28,814 bases of DNA from a virus. The notes beneath the pieces are model-generated. The model did no database searches and had not been told where the DNA came from. It saw only the letters and a program-made list of their open reading frames with translations. Shown in pieces: positions 1 through 5,680 of the stretch (position 1 is the stretch's first letter; the number at the start of each line of letters is the position of its first letter). Both the position numbers and the translations under genes were made by a program. The DNA lies in IMG/VR virus record IMGVR_UViG_3300005067_000008, positions 1 through 28,814 of that record; one strand, 5' to 3'.

Positions 1-436
1 GCAGGCCGGCGCCGCCGACGTGGTACACGTTGGGGCCGGACGCCGGGACCTCGATCATCACGTCGGTCGGGTCGAGGACCTCCAGGGCGAAGATCCCGCC
101 GTCCGGGGCGCGCTGTACACGCCAGTAGGCGTTGCCGCGCAACGCCAGTGAGGACACCGTTTCGTCCAGGAACGCTGGCCCGTGGGACCACGGATCGGGG
201 GTTGCCACCCATGACGGCGTCGCGATGCGGGCGGGGCCACGCCACACGTCCATCGTGAGCTGGGAGGCGGCCGTCTGGAGCAGCTGCACAGCTCGATAGA
301 TCGCGTCCAGGCCGAGCGGGTCGGCGGAGGCCGGGCGGACGGCCGGCGGGGTGATGCTGGGGAGCATCTCTGACCCGCTGTCGCGGGTGAGGATGCCGAG
401 CGCTTGCGCTGCCCTGGTGAGTGCTCCCATGCCCAT
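1..436 (-). CDS. phage portal protein, HK97 type (5' part only)
   Basis: Translated on the minus strand from the ATG at 436, about 145 residues are present before the window ends, so the C-terminal two thirds is missing. The portal forms the dodecameric ring through which DNA is packaged and to which the neck attaches. The segment LALRGNAYW, followed by an alternating pattern ending in LEVLDPTDV, is typical of the N-terminal part of HK97/SPP1-like portal proteins. An upstream stretch reads LDAIYRAVQLLQTAASQL, the usual helix in which the portal samples 'several residues of Y..V..i...ia'. It lies directly after the large terminase and one tiny gene, the standard gene order. A second ATG lies six bases downstream, so the start could be 430. 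No good Shine-Dalgarno is visible. The family is well supported; the exact start is not. Confidence 0.85.
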   Translation of the reverse strand, partial: MGMGALTRAAQALGILTRDSGSEMLPSITPPAVRPASADPLGLDAIYRAVQLLQTAASQLTMDVWRGPARIATPSWVATPDPWSHGPAFLDETVSSLALRGNAYWRVQRAPDGGIFALEVLDPTDVMIEVPASGPNVYHVGGAGL

Positions 437-457
437 GACCGTCGCAGTGGCCCCGGA

Positions 458-652
458 TCAATTCACGAATGCGCGGCGCGCCGTGCGTGCCCGGTTCTTG
501 CGGATGGCCTCGGACTCGCCGGGGTGCGCACGGTGCTGGTGGCGGGAGAGCTGGGCGAGCGCGTCGAGTTTCGAAGCGGCCGGGTCGCCGCGCCATCCGC
601 ACCCACACAGGGGAAGGTGATCGGTCGCGGACGAATCAATGCGGTAGTGCAC
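458..652 (-). CDS. small zinc-ribbon-like protein between terminase and portal
   Basis: This is a 64-residue protein starting at a GTG whose G is the last base of the terminase TAG stop, so translation is probably coupled. Near residue 16 it has a CGCGWRG motif that could bind a metal, and the C-terminal half is rich in Arg, His and Ala. The reading frame is open far upstream inside the terminase gene, but that extension would overlap the terminase almost completely and is surely a shadow. Small basic proteins with one CxC or CxxC pair are common between terminase and portal genes in actinophages. The function is not known. An RNA- or DNA-binding role is only a guess from charge. Confidence 0.65.
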   Translation of the reverse strand: MHYRIDSSATDHLPLCGCGWRGDPAASKLDALAQLSRHQHRAHPGESEAIRKNRARTARRAFVN

Positions 653-2094
653 TAGAACACCTGCAATTCTCTGGGTCGGAGGATGGCGGCGTGGAGGGCC
701 AGGGCGACGGCGCGGGCCGCGTCGATCGGCTCGGCGGACTTGCGGGGGTCGAGGGCGGTCATGCCGGCCAGGGGCCGGGTCACGGCGGCCCGGAGTGCTG
801 CGGTGAGGGCGTCGGACGGAAGCAGATGGCAGGTGCCGGACAACACACGGTCGTGGAGGGTCTGGCAGGCCAGGGCGTAGCCGGCCGGCGACGTGCGGGT
901 GACCGCGAGGCTGTCGGGGGCCGAGTCGAGCCACACGGCGGTCGGTCCGGCCGGGTCGGCGGTGATTGGTGCGCCGGCGGCGTGGAGCGCGGCCAGGTCT
1001 TGGGCGAGCCAGCTGGTGCCGGGCTGGTGGGCGATCACGGCTGCCGTGGGGACTCCGTCATCACCTATCCAGCCGGCGGCGATGGTCGCCGAGGACTGGT
1101 CTGCGGCAATGTCGAACGCGATTGTGACCCGTGCTGCGGGACTGGCTGGCCATTCTGCGGTGACCGCGTTCACCGAGGCGATCGGGATCGCTGCGTGGTC
1201 GTCCTCGTCGGCCTCGTCCCACCGGTTCCCGAAGGCCCGCTTGAACTCGGCGGCGCTCATCTGTTCACGGAATCCCATGATGGATTCCACGTCGGTCGTG
1301 TATCCGACGCCGGGATGGAATTGCGGATATATCGCGGGGTCGTTCGGGTCGGCGCCGTCCGGCGAAGCGTATTCGATTATCGCGGTGTGGGACTCGGGAA
1401 TCAGGCCGGCCTCTTCGGCCTGCGCGATGATTCCCCGGAACCATGCGGCGTCGGCGCCGCCACGGGTGGAGATGAGGATCGTCTGCCGCCAGGGCCGCGA
1501 TGTCTGGGTGGGGATCGCCGAGCCGAGCAGCGCTTCGCCGGCCTCGACGCTGTGGGCCATGGCCTCGTCGATGACCAGGGTGTCGCATTGCTTCGAGTCG
1601 AGGCCGTCGGAGGTCGGCGGGAACGGGGCGAACAGTGATCCGTTTCGGAACAGGACCTTGGAGTCGCCGGCGCCCTTAGTGACCTTGCGGATGGTGCGGG
1701 CGATCTTCGGCGAGTGCTCCATGGCTTCGACTACGCCGAGCCACAGCTCGCGGGCCTTCTGGCCGGTCTGGGCGGTCATGTAGACGTGGTGGCCGGGCAT
1801 CATGATGCAGCGGTAGACGACCAGGGCAGCGACCATCACGGACTTGCCGGACTGGCGTGGCACGGTGACCACGACGCGCGGCCATCGCCAGCCGACACCG
1901 CGCGGATCGTGTTCGGAGATGACGCGGCAGGCGCCGACCTGCCACGGGATCAGGCCCTTGTGTGCCGGCCGGTAGGGTGCGCCGGCCGGATACAGCAGGG
2001 TCGCCACCCGGTGGATGCGGCGGGTGTCATGGATCGCGCCGGGTGTCGGCGGCGTCGCACACGACGCGGACGGGGCGGCGGCGAGTACGGTCAT
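652..2094 (-). CDS. terL: terminase large subunit (packaging ATPase and nuclease)
   Basis: This 480-residue protein is the motor that translocates DNA into the prohead and cuts the concatemer. The N-terminal ATPase has a Walker A motif PRQSGKS at residues 79-85, a Walker B strand LVIDE at 173-177 with the catalytic Glu, and the coupling motif ISTRGG at 208-213. The C-terminal RNase H-like nuclease begins with the strand VTIAFDIA (about 323-330), whose Asp328 is a likely first metal ligand, followed by a Ser/Ala-rich second strand. A late region (PIDAARAVALALHAA) fits the last acidic position. Length is normal for the family. The start codon ATG overlaps the upstream gene's TGA by four bases (ATGA), which supports this start. 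It is followed by a tiny gene and the portal. The family call is secure. Confidence 0.95.
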   Translation of the reverse strand: MTVLAAAPSASCATPPTPGAIHDTRRIHRVATLLYPAGAPYRPAHKGLIPWQVGACRVISEHDPRGVGWRWPRVVVTVPRQSGKSVMVAALVVYRCIMMPGHHVYMTAQTGQKARELWLGVVEAMEHSPKIARTIRKVTKGAGDSKVLFRNGSLFAPFPPTSDGLDSKQCDTLVIDEAMAHSVEAGEALLGSAIPTQTSRPWRQTILISTRGGADAAWFRGIIAQAEEAGLIPESHTAIIEYASPDGADPNDPAIYPQFHPGVGYTTDVESIMGFREQMSAAEFKRAFGNRWDEADEDDHAAIPIASVNAVTAEWPASPAARVTIAFDIAADQSSATIAAGWIGDDGVPTAAVIAHQPGTSWLAQDLAALHAAGAPITADPAGPTAVWLDSAPDSLAVTRTSPAGYALACQTLHDRVLSGTCHLLPSDALTAALRAAVTRPLAGMTALDPRKSAEPIDAARAVALALHAAILRPRELQVF

Positions 2095-2390
2095 TGCTGC
2101 GGGATCTCCGCTAGCTCGTCCACCAGGTCGTCGCCGGCGTCGCCGACGTCCAGGCCGGTGACGAGCCGCTCGAACAGGTCGCGGGCCTCGCGGGTCAGGC
2201 CGCCGATGCTGTAGGCCGGTGTGCCCGGCCTCGTGAGCTGATCCACGACCAGCAGCAGCATCGACGCCACGAATTGACGGTCAGGGGTCATCTTTCCGGC
2301 AGCAGTGATATCGGCAATAAGCGCATCGGCTGATTCGGTGAGTTTTCTAGCCGTTTCACTCATTGGCATTTCGAAAAGCGCGTCATTCAT
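2091..2390 (-). CDS. putative terminase small subunit
   Basis: The protein is 99 residues, acidic at its C-terminus (GDAGDDLVDELAEIPQQ), with predicted helices throughout, including MLLLVVDQLTR near the middle. No catalytic motif is visible, as expected for a small terminase, which recognises the packaging site and loads the large subunit. The call rests mainly on position: it is immediately upstream of the large terminase with an ATGA overlap, and downstream of an HNH endonuclease gene, the order seen in cos-type HK97-like phages. A Shine-Dalgarno (CCAGGA) lies about six bases before the ATG at 2390. It could instead be another small packaging accessory protein. Confidence 0.6.
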   Translation of the reverse strand: MNDALFEMPMSETARKLTESADALIADITAAGKMTPDRQFVASMLLLVVDQLTRPGTPAYSIGGLTREARDLFERLVTGLDVGDAGDDLVDELAEIPQQ

Positions 2391-2405
2391 CGTTTTTCCT
2401 GGTGA

Positions 2406-2732
2406 TTAGTGAGAAAAAGAAGACTGGGCGCACGGTCGGGCAGCTTGGAATAGCTCAAAAAACGAGGGGCGGCGCTCGAACTTGGTATCGTGATGGACTG
2501 GGCGATCGCCTCGTGAGCAATTGCAGGTCAGATGCGCCGGCCGGAGGTTGGCTAGGTCATCGCTGCCGCCACGCGACCGCGGCACCACGTGATCGATCGA
2601 CATGCCGCGCGGATGACGACGCGGCAAGCTCGTGTCGATCGGCCGATGGCAGATCCAGCACACGGGGCCGTACTCTGCGACCACACGGGCGGCGAGCCTC
2701 GACCCATCACGGCCGCCGATCCAGCCGCTCAC
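2406..2732 (-). CDS. HNH endonuclease
   Basis: This is a 108-residue protein read from the GTG at 2732. It contains a CxxC pair (CWIC) near residue 31, then the HNH core: IDHVVPRSRGG with the catalytic DH, a central Asn in DDLANLRPAH, and the final His followed by TCNCSRGD, which supplies the second cysteine pair of the structural zinc site. HNH proteins encoded beside the terminase genes cut DNA with the large terminase at cos in several HK97-type phages; that is the likely role here. The start at 2732 is favoured over a longer frame because it gives a 4-nt GTGA overlap with the upstream membrane-protein gene. The longer N-terminal extension is Gly/Arg-rich and looks non-coding. Confidence 0.9.
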   Translation of the reverse strand: MSGWIGGRDGSRLAARVVAEYGPVCWICHRPIDTSLPRRHPRGMSIDHVVPRSRGGSDDLANLRPAHLTCNCSRGDRPVHHDTKFERRPSFFELFQAARPCAQSSFSH

Positions 2733-2890
2733 CGCCGGCCACCAGACAGCACGAGCAGGGCCAGCGCCGTGCCATACGCCACCACCAGGCAGACCACACG
2801 CGACGGTTCCGACAGCACCACCACCACGCCCAGCACGCACGCAACGGCAAGGCACACGAGAGCGACCAGACGGAGCACGTTCACCTTCAT
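2729..2890 (-). CDS. small two-helix membrane protein
   Basis: A 53-residue protein begins MKVNVLRLVALVCLAVACV and contains two hydrophobic segments (about residues 4-24 and 30-48) separated by a short polar turn around SEPSR. It ends with a positively charged GGRR. Both ends are joined to neighbours by 4-nt overlaps (ATGA at the start with the winged-helix gene, GTGA at the end with the HNH gene), which supports both the start choice and real translation. No family is recognised. It could be an inner-membrane accessory, but nothing in the sequence shows what it acts on. Confidence 0.7.
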   Translation of the reverse strand: MKVNVLRLVALVCLAVACVLGVVVVLSEPSRVVCLVVAYGTALALLVLSGGRR

Positions 2891-3636
2891 GCCCACCACA
2901 ACCTCAACGTCACAGGCACCCACGGGTGAGGGTCACCCGTGCGGTGGGCAACCTGGTCGTGCATAGCCCTGGTCCGGCCACAGCCCTCGCACTTGTCGGC
3001 GTACTCGAAGCCTTTCGGCGGCCGTCCGGCGGGCACACATATCGGGCAGCGGTTCGCTATCTCGTGATGCTCACAGATCGCATACATGGGTGACCTCGAT
3101 TCGTGGGTGTTGTCCACAGGCGGGGAGTCGTCCCCGGTAGGTGACTCCCCCGTTAGGGGGTGAGGGTAGGTACTGAGTTCCGCATGGACTGGCAAGGGGT
3201 TTCGTTTGCGGGGTCGGACGTAGAGCCGTTTCAGGCCTTGGATGCGGGCGAGGGTGGCGGCGCGCCGGCCGGCGGTGATCGCGTCGAGGGCGGGCCGGGC
3301 AAGCTCGATGAGCTGCACCAGCATCGTCTTGACGATCCGGACCCATGAGGGCGTCGGCCGGCCGTCCACGACAGCGCCACGCGTCCACTCGATGACGCCG
3401 AGATCCTCCAGGAGATGCATGCGTGTCCGGACCCACCGCTCGGACAGGCCGGCGCGGTCGGCCACCTGGGAGACGGTGACCAGACCGGCGCCGGCCTGCC
3501 AGGGCAGCGAGTTGACGAGCGCGACGAGGACCGACCGGCACCCCTGCATTGATGCGCCGCCCAGCTCGCCCCACCCGGCGCGAGCCAGCGACGTGACCAG
3601 GCTGCGTGTCTCGCGGTGCGCGGTCGGCGTACTCAT
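2887..3636 (-). CDS. helix-turn-helix protein with C-terminal Cys/His cluster
   Basis: This is a 249-residue protein. Residues about 30-110 look like a winged helix-turn-helix: LVALVNSLPW, then LVTVSQVADRAGLSERWVRTRMHLLEDLGVIEWTRG, a textbook HTH followed by a wing. A basic linker follows (KRLYVRPRKRN). The C-terminal 65 residues hold a Cys/His cluster: CEHHEIANRCPIC and, later, CEGCGRTRAMH, likely one or two zinc sites. It resembles replication/regulatory HTH proteins of actinobacterial plasmids and phages, but I cannot assign a job. Its location in the packaging strand rather than the early region is odd for a replication protein. It overlaps both neighbours by four bases. Confidence 0.75.
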   Translation of the reverse strand: MSTPTAHRETRSLVTSLARAGWGELGGASMQGCRSVLVALVNSLPWQAGAGLVTVSQVADRAGLSERWVRTRMHLLEDLGVIEWTRGAVVDGRPTPSWVRIVKTMLVQLIELARPALDAITAGRRAATLARIQGLKRLYVRPRKRNPLPVHAELSTYPHPLTGESPTGDDSPPVDNTHESRSPMYAICEHHEIANRCPICVPAGRPPKGFEYADKCEGCGRTRAMHDQVAHRTGDPHPWVPVTLRLWWA

Positions 3637-3806
3637 ACCGATGCCTCGTCACGGTGGGCGATCTCGTCGTGGAGAGCCGCATTGACGCGGGCCATCTCCG
3701 CATGGAACGTCGCCGGCCCGTGCCACGAGCACGTCGAGCACACGGGCCGCCACAGCACCATGCCGGGCGTGTGGTCGACCAGCTCGATCGTGGCGTGGCC
3801 GGTCAT
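3633..3806 (-). CDS. small CxxC protein, function unknown
   Basis: This is a 57-residue protein starting MTGHATIELVDHTPGMV with a CSTC pair near residue 28 followed by WHGPA. The second half is a predicted helix rich in Ala, Glu and His. The pattern (short beta-rich front, CxxC, helix with A..H) recurs in small phage proteins that probably fold around one metal. The ATG is chosen because the upstream 22-residue gene ends in TGA overlapping it by four bases, and its own stop overlaps the next ATG in the same way. The longer frame upstream is Arg/Pro-rich and looks non-coding. Function unknown. Confidence 0.7.
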   Translation of the reverse strand: MTGHATIELVDHTPGMVLWRPVCSTCSWHGPATFHAEMARVNAALHDEIAHRDEASV

Positions 3807-3871
3807 AGGTCTTCCCCGCACAGGTGGAGGACGAGGCATGCGCCGGCCGCGAGGGCCAGGACGGCGATCAT
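3803..3871 (-). CDS. 22-residue membrane peptide
   Basis: This very short gene encodes a peptide beginning MIAVLALAAGACLVL, a single hydrophobic span with a short polar tail (HLCGEDL). The case for it is architectural. Its ATG overlaps the upstream stop by exactly four bases (ATGA at 3871-3868), and its stop overlaps the next start by four bases (ATGA at 3806-3803), matching every other junction in this operon. Without it there would be a gap. No function can be given. Confidence 0.55.
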   Translation of the reverse strand: MIAVLALAAGACLVLHLCGEDL

Positions 3872-4107
3872 CGGGGCTCACCCGCCGTGGCAAGCAGGTA
3901 GTCCTTGAACAGGAGTGGCGGGTTCGCTGACCGGTAGTTGTCGAGTTCCTCAGAGCGGCCGATGAACGGAGTCGTGCACGTCTCCCACTCGGCGGCAGCA
4001 ATCCATGCCTGCATCGCCGTCCAATAGACGTTCATGAATGCGTCGAACCGCTCACGCCGGGCCGCCTCGACCTCGGAGGCCGGTTGGCGTTTGTAGCTGC
4101 ACATCAT
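3868..4107 (-). CDS. conserved small phage protein, paralogue of the gene at 13490
   Basis: This 79-residue protein has the core sequence AWIAAAEWETCTTPF followed by GRSEELDNYR and PPLLFKDYLLA. Almost the same core occurs in the protein encoded at 13490-13738 on the other strand (AWIAAAEYETCTTPF, GRSEELDHYR, PPMLFRDYLIA). The two are clearly paralogues, roughly 60-65 percent identical over the shared 58 residues by eye. The N-terminal helix is charged (EAARRERFDAF). No known domain is recognised. One copy sits in the leftward packaging strand and the other in the rightward early operon. Confidence 0.75.
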   Translation of the reverse strand: MMCSYKRQPASEVEAARRERFDAFMNVYWTAMQAWIAAAEWETCTTPFIGRSEELDNYRSANPPLLFKDYLLATAGEPR

Positions 4108-4163
4108 CGGCGGCCGCCGCGTGCCGCTGCCTCGGCCGGGGTCAGCATCACTACCTCAGGCAT
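4104..4163 (-). CDS. possible 19-residue ORF
   Basis: A minimal frame encodes MPEVVMLTPAEAAARGGRR. Its TGA overlaps the next gene's first ATG (ATGA at 4107-4104), the same coupling used along this operon, and its ATG overlaps the upstream gene's end by eight bases. The LTPAEAAARGG segment resembles the first helix of excisionase-type HTH domains, so it could be a leader or a remnant. The evidence is only the overlap pattern. Confidence 0.25.
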   Translation of the reverse strand: MPEVVMLTPAEAAARGGRR

Positions 4164-4563
4164 GGGTGGCCTCGATCGCTCTCAGGTCGGCTTGCATCGC
4201 CGAGTGGGCCAACTCCATCTGGGTGCGGGCACGGAGGATCGCGGCGCGCGTCCGCTTGGACCACGGGCCGCGCCGGAGCGCCGGCCACGCGTCCAACGCG
4301 ACCTGAGCCGATGCCGCATTCAGCCGGCCAGCCCGCACAAGAGCGTGAGTGTGCAGATGCCGGCGGGCCGAGTCCAACGCGGCCGACGGCGTATCCTCGC
4401 CGGCGACCATGCGAGCCGACAGGGACCAGGCACCGCATTGCGGGCAAGCCCAGCCATAGTTGCCGTCGCCCAAGGCATGCACCGTGAGGCGACCATGACG
4501 AGCCGGGCCAGCCGGCTCGTCATCCGGCACAACCGACAAGACAGCACGAGCAGCAGTCATCAC
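4156..4563 (-). CDS. zinc-ribbon protein, first gene of the leftward operon
   Basis: This is a 135-residue protein. An N-terminal domain reads WACPQCGAWSLSARMV with a CPQC knuckle. It is preceded by a beta-like stretch (RLTVHALGDGNYG) and followed by helices containing HLHTHALV, so Cys2/His2-type metal binding is possible. The C-terminal 60 residues are a charged helix (TRAAILRARTQMELAHSAMQ), possibly a coiled coil. A strong Shine-Dalgarno (GGGGAGG) lies about eight bases before the ATG at 4563. It starts only 33 bases from a divergent plus-strand gene, so this gap should hold back-to-back promoters. Function unknown. Confidence 0.7.
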   Translation of the reverse strand: MMTAARAVLSVVPDDEPAGPARHGRLTVHALGDGNYGWACPQCGAWSLSARMVAGEDTPSAALDSARRHLHTHALVRAGRLNAASAQVALDAWPALRRGPWSKRTRAAILRARTQMELAHSAMQADLRAIEATHA

Positions 4564-4595
4564 GCGCCCTCCCCGGTAATGGCAGGATCAACCAC

Positions 4596-4985
4596 ATGGG
4601 ACTGTTCACACGCAAACCGAAGACGCCACCAGTGGTCGAGTGGCAAGGGCCAGAACTGACCGTGACGCTTGAGCCTCGACGGGTGGAGGGACGCGAGCGA
4701 TTCATGGCCGGCCGGAGCCTCAAGAACGTCTGGGTCACGCTCCGGCCGACCGCAAACAAGCAGGGGCGAACCAAGATCGATGTAATGGTCGACGGCCGAT
4801 GGATCATCGGGAACGTCCCCGCTGCGGCGCTGCAGAAGAACCCCGCTATCGCAGACGCCATCCTGCGGGCGAGGGTAAACGTCGGCGTCGTCCGGCTCGA
4901 TTCGAACCACGGGCAGGACGTGCCCACGGCCGAACTCGTCCTTGGACGCGGCTACAAGTACCGGCCGAAAGCTCTCTGGGACTAA
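4596..4985 (+). CDS. hypothetical protein, 129 aa
   Basis: The protein begins MGLFTRKPKTPP and contains alternating strands and basic patches (VTLEPRRVEGRERF, WVTLRPTANKQGR). It then has IDVMVDGRWIIGNVPAAAL and a C-terminal LVLGRGYKYRPKALWD. The 'grwiGnVp..al' pattern and mixed strand content suggest a compact beta-barrel or HIRAN-like fold, but I do not recognise the family. The start is supported by AGGA eight bases upstream. A long minus-strand frame covers the same DNA but has a less protein-like composition. It converges on the excisionase gene with a five-base gap and stands outside the neighbouring operons, as lysogenic-conversion genes often do. Confidence 0.6.
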   Translation: MGLFTRKPKTPPVVEWQGPELTVTLEPRRVEGRERFMAGRSLKNVWVTLRPTANKQGRTKIDVMVDGRWIIGNVPAAALQKNPAIADAILRARVNVGVVRLDSNHGQDVPTAELVLGRGYKYRPKALWD

Positions 4986-4990
4986 GGCGC

Positions 4991-5197
4991 TCACTTGCTA
5001 GTCACCTTCGCAAGAGCATCAATCGCAGCCTTGTTGAAGATGTAAGCGCCGGTCTTGCCGGGGAGCTTGCCTGCTGGCTCGACCTCGCCGGCCTCGATGC
5101 GGCGATGCAGCGTGTCGATGCTGATGCCGAGTTTTCGAGACGCGTAAGCGCTGCCAACGATAGATGCCGGAGTGGCGTTAGTTGCACAATTGGACAT
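4991..5197 (-). CDS. xis: putative excisionase / MerR-like HTH DNA-binding protein
   Basis: This 68-residue protein has one clear excisionase-type winged helix: SAYASRKLGISIDTLHRRIEAGEV followed by a wing (KLPGKTGAYIF) and NKAAIDALAKV. Such proteins bend attachment-site DNA and turn the integrase from integration to excision. It lies about 350 bases from the attP core and 480 from the integrase gene, fitting that role. Its promoter is unusually clear: reading leftward, TTGACA (5228-5233), an 18-base gap, then GATAGT (5204-5209) with the ATG seven bases on, so the mRNA should be leaderless or nearly so. The symbol is given by function and position, not by a specific homologue. Confidence 0.7.
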   Translation of the reverse strand: MSNCATNATPASIVGSAYASRKLGISIDTLHRRIEAGEVEPAGKLPGKTGAYIFNKAAIDALAKVTSK

Positions 5198-5199
5198 GA

Positions 5200-5284
5200 G
5201 GCAACTATCGAACGACGAACAACATCATGTCAAGGATCGATAGGTGGTCGTTGTGTCGCGGGCCCTATATGTGCGATAGTTGCC
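5200..5284. promoter_or_regulatory. divergent promoter pair with symmetric operator-like repeat
   Basis: The 11-base sequence GGCAACTATCG (5200-5210) recurs as its exact reverse complement CGATAGTTGCC (5274-5284), one copy next to each of the two divergent start codons. Each copy contains a GATAGT that can serve as the -10 of its gene. For the leftward gene the -35 is a perfect TTGACA. For the rightward gene TTGTGT (5251-5256) is a weaker candidate. A further partial copy (CGATAGG) lies at 5238-5244. Because the repeat covers both -10 boxes, a single protein binding it would control both genes. Confidence 0.6.
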
Positions 5285-5286
5285 GC

Positions 5287-5586
5287 ATGAGCATGCAGTA
5301 CGAGCCCGGGATCATCCCGGAGTGGACGCGTGGCGACAGGATGCGCAAGGCACTTGAGGTCGCCGGTGTCGGCGTGGCCGAGATGGCCGAATACTTGGGT
5401 GTGGCACGGACGTCATGCTCGAACTGGATGGCGGGCAGGGTGGCACCGTCTAAGCAGACAATGCGCCTATGGTCCATGCGCACAGGTGTGCCGTTGGTGT
5501 GGTTGGAGACAGGCACGGCTCCGACCGATGGGCCGGAGCCGGATGGGCTCCCCGGCCTGGACTCGAACCAGGAACCCTCTGATTAA
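5287..5586 (+). CDS. HTH (XRE-like) regulator whose 3' end lies in attP
   Basis: A 99-residue protein starts MSMQYEPGIIPEWTRGDRM and contains a Cro/CI-type helix-turn-helix: MRKALEVAGVGVAEMAEYLGV then ARTSCSNWMAGRVAPSKQTM. It ends in GLDSNQEPSD, which is the translated tRNA-Asn sequence of the attP core. The stop codon itself is inside the core. The ATG at 5287 is chosen because the promoter -10 (GATAGT) ends just upstream, giving a leaderless transcript; a longer frame from 5227 would overlap the promoter. It is upstream of and co-directional with the integrase, an arrangement reminiscent of repressor-integrase cassettes in mycobacteriophages such as BPs. It is probably a regulator of integration or lysogeny. 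Confidence 0.75.
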   Translation: MSMQYEPGIIPEWTRGDRMRKALEVAGVGVAEMAEYLGVARTSCSNWMAGRVAPSKQTMRLWSMRTGVPLVWLETGTAPTDGPEPDGLPGLDSNQEPSD

Positions 5587-5590
5587 CAGT
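5546..5590 (-). other. attP: attP core: 3' part of tRNA-Asn(GUU)
   Basis: Read on the minus strand, the 45 bases begin at the anticodon loop (ACTGTTAATC, anticodon GTT), then the 3' anticodon stem, variable loop, a complete T-arm (CCTGG, TTCGAGT, CCAGG) and the 3' acceptor strand CCGGGGA. The D-arm and 5' acceptor half that should lie beyond 5590 are absent, so this is a partial tRNA rather than a gene. This is the expected core of a phage that integrates into the 3' end of a host tRNA-Asn gene and restores it. The integrase gene starts 91 bases away. Confidence 0.85.
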
Positions 5591-5680
5591 TGTTTGTAAA
5601 ACCGTGTCCCACAACGGCGGGGAGTGTCTGAAGGCACACAATAGGGCACATCAGTTTTAGTGCCGGGACGTGAGGAACGA

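Noticed and set aside
469-1783. Large plus-strand ORFs opposite the terminase
   Set aside because: They are shadows in a GC-rich gene; the minus strand encodes a terminase with all motifs.
4560-4994. Minus-strand ORF of 144 codons
   Set aside because: The plus-strand gene at 4596 has a ribosome site and more protein-like composition; the minus ORF would also collide with the leftward operon start.
5546-5595. Complete tRNA-Asn gene on the minus strand
   Set aside because: Only the anticodon loop to the acceptor 3' strand is present; the sequence beyond 5590 does not form a D-arm or matching 5' acceptor strand. It fits an attP core.
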